Source: Bacteroidales bacterium (lineage in GTDB: Bacteria; Bacteroidota; Bacteroidia; Bacteroidales; Bacteroidaceae). Taken from it: 43,294 bases of DNA. The notes beneath the pieces are model-generated. The model was given only the letters and a program-made list of their open reading frames with translations. It searched no databases and was not told the origin of the DNA. The DNA lies in contig SUXN01000025.1 of the NCBI GenBank assembly GCA_015060965.1, positions 1-43,294 on the forward strand. Direction: 5' to 3'. The position numbers and the translations under genes were made by a program. Shown piece after piece: positions 38,301 through 43,294 of the stretch (positions are counted from its first letter, which is position 1; every line of letters begins with the position of its first letter).

Positions 38301-38397
38301 CAGCAAGGGAAGACGCAACCGTTACAGCTACGCACCGGCAACCGGCTCATCAGACATACTGTTACCTACCGACCCGGAATTGAAACCAATAGAATAA
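35386..38397 (+). CDS. Secreted RHS/YD-repeat protein, first partner (TcB-like half)
   Basis: 1003 aa with a Sec signal peptide (KKILLSLSLCIALGAHA|QE). After it comes a region typical of the N-terminal part of secreted Bacteroidota RHS proteins ('NPVEQYTGNLSVSIPVYTYS', 'LPISVGYSSQGMLPGRQTGI', 'LGMNWFLNCGGAVSREIKGV'), then beta-rich YD-type repeats ('YTFGSNDLNV', 'RTVTFEYKTVE', 'KGFSTFEYEPN') to the C terminus ('SYEYDAYGRLVGIADSKGRR'). No toxin domain or Type IX sorting domain is visible at the end. It is followed after 21 nt by the second RHS gene, so the pair resembles the split TcB/TcC shells of Tc toxins. The window from 35313 to 35385 shows no clear -7 element. Confidence 0.8.
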   Translation: MKNISKKILLSLSLCIALGAHAQEQNTSEANASLFSYTPTPQTQAFIRYGLNPVEQYTGNLSVSIPVYTYSDNDFQLPISVGYSSQGMLPGRQTGILGMNWFLNCGGAVSREIKGVADDHIGYDKTMGILLGDVYYNEEDVLGIIGDSLNTDNLLHYVINWRETMSDVYHFNILGHCGSFHFDGRKQLHVYNTGGNHDVDTIIPIIPSNKELCGFIIKTGNGYEYTFGSNDLNVRTNSVERNIGGKLTGLAVFTFQETALAENPIVTWNLTKITAPNGRTVTFEYKTVESSIGSSINSTTPNNPFLVTSFSNALLAEDESGVNHLRNVSIVQTTYLSKISIENGGEIEFSMSLKNCCDRPVAPSILTSIEQDHCITQKLYKLDSITVRNSSGKEVHRTEFTYKEKDNRLMLTKVHTDGVGDYTMRYYEDSPYPAISTADTDFWGFYNGKGNGYNITASTKADSNYNEYIYTDAKNPDWHYSRLGCLKRITYPTKGFSTFEYEPNRAENILLKRKHPGHTISPAPDSLPAIPPVDEDEEIAYLVDCYPYSILFYSNDETGGVRIARTNDYDAHGGYLSRRYKYNVGTVYSFPRTFMTGNSLTQIFNPRMEYPANSFDKQHIGYRSVSETFSDGSCIIYRYNDYKSHPDDYTGQVHKRSEACEDVDDGFYQPFINNMAREPNSNHQKRGKINRIEYYNSDRQLVKQTSYEYEIHDTTYTAYIVISGEYANSVKRYTGDYRLKKVHDTEYFTGIPLKTVKQFIYDTRGRNIRTITITPDNCYEYLDTEYLNDSARNLYTFPLRTSIKHGKSEDCLKLTSMTEYEYPALGAIYLPSVIKEAKLNGNEAADTAPASLSYTTLQRVAAYDTQGNPTEIVDKHGVHTAILWGYGGLYPVVQARGMTAATLESLTGISGNSPLQGSLSASQRNALYSHSGSLVDIYEHEPLVGLTKHYGSDGNFTSYEYDAYGRLVGIADSKGRRNRYSYAPATGSSDILLPTDPELKPIE

Positions 38398-38418
38398 TCA
38401 CACTATAACATAACAATT

Positions 38419-41400
38419 ATGAAAAACATAATATTCACATTAATCCTGTTTTTAGGGAGCATTGCAGCTTTTGCCGACGGTGACAGGAACTACTCCATTG
38501 ACTGCCAGTCAATCAACAACGTCAATTTCAAACAGAAGTATACCGTCAAAGCAAGGTATACTGTTGAAGGCAACACAATGTTCTTCACTCCCAAAGCCGA
38601 AGATTTCAAATTCGACAAGTTCATTGACACCACCGGATATGTAAAGAACGTCACCTCAAACGGTGCAACACTATATGTAGAGTTCTACCATCGCGATACC
38701 GCTGCAGCCATTAGCGGAACAGTAAAGCTCTGTTTCAATGCAAAGGCAAATGATGAGGCAACCACAATGTCGTGGTATAGTCTTCCTTTGCAATACAGCT
38801 ACCCGGTGATGACAAAGGTTGACCCGGGCGAGATTGCCGGGCCATCGGAGTTGTATGAACAAGGCGAGAAACCCAGTGGCATAAAATCAGTGTACGAGGC
38901 CATACCTCTCAATGGTTCAATCACATATTCATGGGAAAAGAAGTCGGCCGACGGTACATGGAGTATCATAGAGGGTGCATCATCAGAGATTCTTTACCCC
39001 GATACCATTGGCGCAGTGTCGGACTGTTACCGTCGCAAGGCCACCGACGGTGCCGGCAACAGCGCCTACTCCAATACCGTGGAGATAATTCCTATGCTCA
39101 CCGCCGGTGAAATCGGAATAAGCTATACCGACACAGGCAACATTCTGACACTGACCAATGTAGTATCTCCAAACTCCACCGGAGCAACTATCAGCTGGCA
39201 ATCATCTGTAGACCTCGACATATGGACAGCAATGACCGGCAGCACAAAGAGCATCATAACCGGTAAACCATCGGTAACCACTTACTACCGCCGCAAAATC
39301 ACCACACTTGCCAACGACACATACGGCGACTCCATAGTAGCATACTCCAACTATGCATGCTACTCTACTGATACCCCTGAAGCCATCAGCACAATGAGCT
39401 ATTGGCATGCCGACAGTGCCGTGACCGACATTGACTACTACGACGGTCTTGGGCGCAAGTTCCAGACAGTAGCGGCACAGGCCACCATGGACGGCAAGGA
39501 TATTGTAACCGCATACAGGTACGACAACAAAGGCCGTGAATCGGGCGTGACAGTTCCCTTCTGCAAGAACGGCAGCGGAGAGTTCGCACACAATGCCGGC
39601 TACAAGAACAGAATATACCACGGAGACGGCAAAGCCGCCACTTCGACGGTATACGACAATTCACCCCTCGACCGCATCGTGCGCACCTACAATCCCGGCG
39701 AGGCACACCAAAGCCAGGGCGAAGGACACTACACCGCCACAGCATACGGTGTAAACAGCAGCAACGAGGTGATGAGACTTGAGCTTGACGGCAACGGGTT
39801 CACCGTAAGCGGTCACCACACTGCCGCAACGCTCCACAAGACAGTCACCACAGATGAGGATGGATCACAGCTTGAGCTCTTCACCGATGCACGCGGCAAC
39901 AACATTCTGGAGCGCCGCAAGGCCGGAAACAACATCTATGCCGACACCTATTACGTGTACGATGCAAAGAACAGGCCAAAGGTCGTTGTCTCGCCACAAG
40001 GCAGCACAAAGCTCACAAACGGCACTGCGTACAGCGACACCTGCAGCCTTGTTAGGGAGCTGTGCTACATCTACAGCTACGACGACGAAGACCGCATTGT
40101 CATGAAACGCCTGCCTGGTCGCAGCTATGAATATTTCTCATACGACACCAACGGACGCCTTGCAGCATACCTCGACGACGCAATGATGACAGAAGGTATT
40201 ACCAAGCTGTTCTCATACGATGCCCTGGGGCGTGAGACGGGATTCCGTTATGCCACCGGAAATAGTGAATGTTGCCAGCAATGGAATCATTACGACGACT
40301 ACAATCACAGCAACGTTGCGGCATTCTATCCTGTGAGCGGTGTCGTTGCACAGAGCGACCTTGCAGCCTCAACCAAGGGCATGCTCACATACGACTGCAC
40401 ATACAGCATCTACGATGGCAGCCAGCCCACCGAGAAGCGACAGCGCACATACTGGTACGACAGCCGGGGACGCTGCGTGCAGACATATACCGCATACCCT
40501 GCGGGCATCAACTGCCGCACAAGCGTAAAGTACGACTATGCAGGCAACCCCTTGACAACGGTTGAGCAGTACACATACGGCAGCAGCACACTCACCATAA
40601 CAACCGGCTGCACCTTCGACAGACGAGGACGCAAGCTCACCGAGCAGACCACGGTAGACGGCACGGCACTCAGCAGCGCGGTGTTCACATACGACGAACA
40701 GGGACGAGTGACAAGAACATTACTAAACGGCAACATCGACATCACCGCAAGCTACAACCTGCAAGGATGGATGACAGCACTGCAGGCTGCAAAGGTAAAC
40801 GCGAACGGGGTAGTTGAGAAAACTCTTTTTGGAGAGAAATTGCATTACTACGACACCACCGACAGCCTTGCCACGCCACTCTACGCAGGCAAGATAGCAC
40901 AGATAGACTGGAAGAGGAAGATGCAGATTGACGGTAACGACAGGTTCCTCTACAGCTACGACCCGTTGGGCAGGCTCACTAAAGCCGAGCACCGTATTAC
41001 CAAGATTAACGGCAACAGCACAAAGGGAAGCCACACAGAGCAGGCAATCTACGACCGTAACAGCAATATACTGTCATTGAGTGCAGGTGCAGGAGCAGGA
41101 CTGCCACTACAGCAGAAAGACTACACCCTCAACGGCAACAGGATTGCAACAGTAACGAAAAACTTTATAAACGAATACACAGCAGAATACGACAGCAGAG
41201 GAAATTTAACAAGAATTCCATGGGAAAACTTGCAGATAGCCTATAATCTTATTAACTTGCCGCGGTCTATCAGTAACAGCAACAACGGCAATGTCGTACG
41301 GTACAGCTACCTGAGCGACGGCTGCAAATACAGGACTATAGACAAAGGTGGAGATGGATTTCTCTACACGGGTTCTTTGAAGTGGAAACTGCAGGGCGGC

Positions 41401-42405
41401 ACAATAACCCCCGAGAGCTTTGCCATTGCAGGCGGCAGGGCAACTTTTGAGGCTAACGGCTGGACGGCACACTACTACATCACCGACCATCTGGGCAGCA
41501 CAAGGGCAGTAGCGAACACAAGCGGCAACACCTTCGCCACATTCGACTACACGCCATACGGAAGCCTGCTAAATGCCGAGGACACCCCCACGGGTACCGA
41601 CTACCTGTTCACAGGCAAGGAGAACCAGGCAAAGCAAAGTGCCGGTGAACTTTACGACTCCCAGGCGCGTTTCATGGACACAGGAGGGCGGTTCCTCTCC
41701 ATTGACCCGATGGCGGAAAAGTTCTACCACCTGTCACCCTATGCCTACTGCGCCGGCGACCCGGTGAACCATATGGACCAGGATGGAAGGATTCTTGATA
41801 CCATCTGGGACATTTACAGTGTCGCATCAGGAATATACAGCGCCGCAAAAAATACCATTAAAGGTAATTTCAAGGATGCGCTACTGGATGTTGTCGGGGT
41901 TGGAGCAGACCTTGCAGCTGTAGTCGTTCCGGGAGTGCCGGCTGTAGGCAGCACCACCGTAAAAGCAATAAAGGCCGGAGACAACCTTGTTGATGCTGCA
42001 AAAGTTTTAGACAAGGCTGATGATGTTGTTGATGCGGGAAGAGTTGTAAACAAGGCTGACGATGTTGTTGATGCAGGAAAGGTTGCTAAAAGCAACAAGC
42101 CCTATTCAAAAAGTCGACCAAAGTATGCAAAAGGACAAGTTGAAGAAGTTTGGGAAAGAGCAAAGGACAAAGACGGTCTTGTAAGAGACCCATACACTAA
42201 AGAAGTGTTATCATGGGACAAGAGCAAACCAAGGGAATGGGATATGGGACATAAACCTGAAGAAAAATACAGCGGGGTGCATAAAAAATACATGGATGGA
42301 GAAATGTCTTTAGAAGATTTTTTAAAATGGTATAGAAACCCGGATAATTACCGTCCACAATCCCGTTACTCAAACAGAAGTCATAAATACGAGGGTGTAA
42401 AGTAA
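38419..42405 (+). CDS. Secreted RHS polymorphic toxin with C-terminal GH-E (HNH/EndoVII) nuclease
   Basis: 1328 aa. Signal peptide (MKNIIFTLILFLGSIAAFA|D), an N-terminal beta domain, two Ig-like repeats (about 135-315; 'ITYSWEKKSADGTWSIIEGA', 'ATISWQSSVDLDIWTAMTGS'), a DUF6443-like segment ('ATMDGKDIVTAYRYDNKGRE'), many YD repeats, and the RHS-core end ('HLGSTRAVANTSG', 'ARFMDTGGRFLSIDPMAEKF', 'YAYCAGDPVNHMDQDGR'). After the core lies a variable tip: a hydrophobic linker, two tandem 'KADDVVDAG' repeats, then a GH-E nuclease (about 1225-1328) with the conserved 'WDMGHKPEEKY' (Gly1277-His1278) and 'NPDNYRPQSRYSNRSHKYEG' (Asn1319, His1322, Glu1325). The tip likely cleaves nucleic acid in rival cells. 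The core ends in DQDGR rather than the usual DPDGR. The tip and the next gene are visibly more A/T-rich than the shell, a sign of tip exchange. Confidence 0.88.
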   Translation: MKNIIFTLILFLGSIAAFADGDRNYSIDCQSINNVNFKQKYTVKARYTVEGNTMFFTPKAEDFKFDKFIDTTGYVKNVTSNGATLYVEFYHRDTAAAISGTVKLCFNAKANDEATTMSWYSLPLQYSYPVMTKVDPGEIAGPSELYEQGEKPSGIKSVYEAIPLNGSITYSWEKKSADGTWSIIEGASSEILYPDTIGAVSDCYRRKATDGAGNSAYSNTVEIIPMLTAGEIGISYTDTGNILTLTNVVSPNSTGATISWQSSVDLDIWTAMTGSTKSIITGKPSVTTYYRRKITTLANDTYGDSIVAYSNYACYSTDTPEAISTMSYWHADSAVTDIDYYDGLGRKFQTVAAQATMDGKDIVTAYRYDNKGRESGVTVPFCKNGSGEFAHNAGYKNRIYHGDGKAATSTVYDNSPLDRIVRTYNPGEAHQSQGEGHYTATAYGVNSSNEVMRLELDGNGFTVSGHHTAATLHKTVTTDEDGSQLELFTDARGNNILERRKAGNNIYADTYYVYDAKNRPKVVVSPQGSTKLTNGTAYSDTCSLVRELCYIYSYDDEDRIVMKRLPGRSYEYFSYDTNGRLAAYLDDAMMTEGITKLFSYDALGRETGFRYATGNSECCQQWNHYDDYNHSNVAAFYPVSGVVAQSDLAASTKGMLTYDCTYSIYDGSQPTEKRQRTYWYDSRGRCVQTYTAYPAGINCRTSVKYDYAGNPLTTVEQYTYGSSTLTITTGCTFDRRGRKLTEQTTVDGTALSSAVFTYDEQGRVTRTLLNGNIDITASYNLQGWMTALQAAKVNANGVVEKTLFGEKLHYYDTTDSLATPLYAGKIAQIDWKRKMQIDGNDRFLYSYDPLGRLTKAEHRITKINGNSTKGSHTEQAIYDRNSNILSLSAGAGAGLPLQQKDYTLNGNRIATVTKNFINEYTAEYDSRGNLTRIPWENLQIAYNLINLPRSISNSNNGNVVRYSYLSDGCKYRTIDKGGDGFLYTGSLKWKLQGGTITPESFAIAGGRATFEANGWTAHYYITDHLGSTRAVANTSGNTFATFDYTPYGSLLNAEDTPTGTDYLFTGKENQAKQSAGELYDSQARFMDTGGRFLSIDPMAEKFYHLSPYAYCAGDPVNHMDQDGRILDTIWDIYSVASGIYSAAKNTIKGNFKDALLDVVGVGADLAAVVVPGVPAVGSTTVKAIKAGDNLVDAAKVLDKADDVVDAGRVVNKADDVVDAGKVAKSNKPYSKSRPKYAKGQVEEVWERAKDKDGLVRDPYTKEVLSWDKSKPREWDMGHKPEEKYSGVHKKYMDGEMSLEDFLKWYRNPDNYRPQSRYSNRSHKYEGVK
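42007..42092 (+). repeat. Tandem coding repeat in the toxin linker
   Basis: Two copies of about 42 bp (near 42012-42050 and 42051-42090) encode 'KADDVVDAGRVVN' and 'KADDVVDAGKVAK', with a shorter related start 'NLVDAAKVLD' before them. They join the RHS core to the nuclease and probably act as a flexible or helical spacer. Confidence 0.75.
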
Positions 42406-42438
42406 TATAGAGTATAATTTAATTAATTACGGTAAGGT

Positions 42439-42951
42439 ATGGCAATAATAAAAGACATTTTTGATGCAGTCGGTTACTTCGGTTCTGAAGAAGATTATTT
42501 CAGACTTATTGACACCATTAAGGATATTAATATGGTTGATGAAGAAAACTCATTAAAATGCAATATTCTGCAGATAGCAATAGCACAAAACAGATTCAAC
42601 GTCGTTAAAGACCTGATTAAAAGAGGTATTGATATAAATTACCAGAACGCATACGGAGAAACAGCATTAATGCGTTCTGTATTTTATCAACGACCTGTAG
42701 AATGGACAAGGCTTCTAATTGAAAACGGTGCCAATGTAAATACATTGGACAGGCACAAGAATAATCCATTATGGTATGCAGTAATTATGCTTCGTGGGAA
42801 GTACTGCTATTACTATGATAACATTATAGAACTTTTAAAGAATGGAGCAGATCCATATAACGTTAATATTTATGGACATACTCCATTAAGTCTGGCTAGC
42901 GAAATGGATGTAGTCGAGTTGTTTGAGCCATACATACAAACGAGAAAATAA
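42439..42951 (+). CDS. Ankyrin-repeat protein, probable immunity to the GH-E toxin
   Basis: 170 aa, cytoplasmic, with about four ankyrin repeats ('ILQIAIAQNRFNVVKDLIKR', 'GETALMRSVFYQRPVEWTRL', 'NPLWYAVIMLRGKYCYYYDN', 'GHTPLSLASEMDVVELFEPY'), including the standard G-x-TPLxxA and N-G-A-x-x-N turns. It begins 33 nt after the toxin stop, matches its A/T-rich composition and is followed by a terminator-like hairpin. Ankyrin proteins are among the known immunity families placed next to HNH/EndoVII-type polymorphic toxins, so it most likely binds and blocks the nuclease tip. The family alone does not prove it. Confidence 0.82.
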   Translation: MAIIKDIFDAVGYFGSEEDYFRLIDTIKDINMVDEENSLKCNILQIAIAQNRFNVVKDLIKRGIDINYQNAYGETALMRSVFYQRPVEWTRLLIENGANVNTLDRHKNNPLWYAVIMLRGKYCYYYDNIIELLKNGADPYNVNIYGHTPLSLASEMDVVELFEPYIQTRK

Positions 42952-43063
42952 TAAAGAAATAATATCTTAAAATTAAACTCATTCAAACTACCCACCGGCA
43001 GGAACCACGCCCACAAGGCGCAACAAAAAAGCAGGATAAAAAGCAGGCTACCGGTGGACCTTT

Positions 43064-43099
43064 AACCTCCAACACCCACAACAATGGGTGCTGGAGGTT
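43064..43099 (+). terminator. Terminator-like hairpin after the toxin/immunity genes
   Basis: Arms 43064-43078 and 43085-43099 pair over about 15 bp with a single A-C mismatch and a 6-nt loop, followed by CTGTTTT. It lies about 110 nt past the ankyrin gene. The stretch before it (42992-43057) contains the inverted pair CCACCGG/CCGGTGG and a direct AAAAAGCAGG repeat. Confidence 0.65.
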
Positions 43100-43130
43100 C
43101 TGTTTTACATCCATTTATGGAATAGAAAAA

Positions 43131-43189
43131 GCTCCGCCACTCACACTGTGAGGGGAGGTGGCGCGAGCAAAGCGAGCGACGGAGGGGAG
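43131..43189. repeat. Isolated two-hairpin repeat unit, same family as the aspD-flanking arrays
   Basis: Read on the minus strand this is CTCCCCTCCG, a variable hairpin around GCTCGCTTTGCTCGC, CACCTCCCCTC, a hairpin CACAGTGTG, then AGTGGCGGAGC. That is the same plan as the 1300-1347 unit (CTCCCCTCCG...CACCTCCCCTC...AGTGGAGGAG). The remaining 43190-43294 is A/T-rich with no gene seen. Confidence 0.7.
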
Positions 43190-43294
43190 AAGAAGAATTC
43201 GGTTCACCTGCAAACTATAGGGGGAATATCTTTTTAACACAGACAAAACATTAAACAATCTATTATATTCTTTTATACAACTTACCCTTAATCT

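Overview
The window reads as a chromosomal segment of a Bacteroidales bacterium (Bacteroides/Prevotella/Muribaculaceae-like). The pointers are promoters of the Bacteroidota type (TAnnTTTG at -7), weak or absent Shine-Dalgarno sequences at most genes, an ATP synthase operon in the order atpD-atpC-small membrane gene-atpB-atpE-atpF-atpH-atpA-atpG, an aspartate decarboxylase/antiporter pair, a malic enzyme fused to a phosphotransacetylase-like domain, and paired Bacteroidota-style secreted RHS proteins. Genus cannot be fixed from this sequence alone.

Layout. 1-10.1 kb is housekeeping: the 3' part of an aspartate:alanine antiporter (aspT), aspartate 4-decarboxylase (aspD) bracketed by arrays of small two-hairpin repeats, malic enzyme (maeB), a DUF2400/TIGR02757 gene, dapA and ligA. 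10.2-17.1 kb is the first block of tailed-phage genes: portal, a 1118-aa ejection-type protein with a zincin motif, two small virion-type proteins and a divergent 82-aa gene. 17.1-24.4 kb is a complete F1Fo ATP synthase operon. 24.5-27.1 kb holds a LexA/CI-like S24 repressor followed by a secreted protein, and a divergent pair of small unknown genes. 27.1-35.3 kb is the second phage block: a large stabilisation/tail-hub-like protein, a unimolecular-spanin-like lipoprotein, a holin, head-completion proteins, a capsid-like protein, a scaffold-like protein and a divergent 146-aa gene. 35.4-43 kb is a polymorphic-toxin island: two secreted RHS-type proteins, the second ending in a GH-E (HNH/endonuclease VII fold) nuclease, then an ankyrin-repeat protein that is the likely immunity factor.

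Most unusual point. The two phage blocks lie on either side of an intact, terminator-insulated ATP synthase operon, yet share a promoter. The 20-bp box ATTGTCAATACAGCAACCTT (one copy with one difference) stands exactly 18 nt upstream of a -7 octamer (TATCTTTG, TTCTTTTG, TTCCTTTG) before the 176-aa virion gene, the 82-aa gene and the scaffold gene; a degenerate fourth copy precedes the 146-aa gene. The phage genes appear intact, but no integrase, terminase large subunit, replication gene or endolysin is visible. This looks like a co-regulated, possibly domesticated capsid system (gene-transfer-agent-like or a long-resident split prophage) settled around a core energy operon. That interpretation is inference; the shared promoters and the gene order are directly visible.
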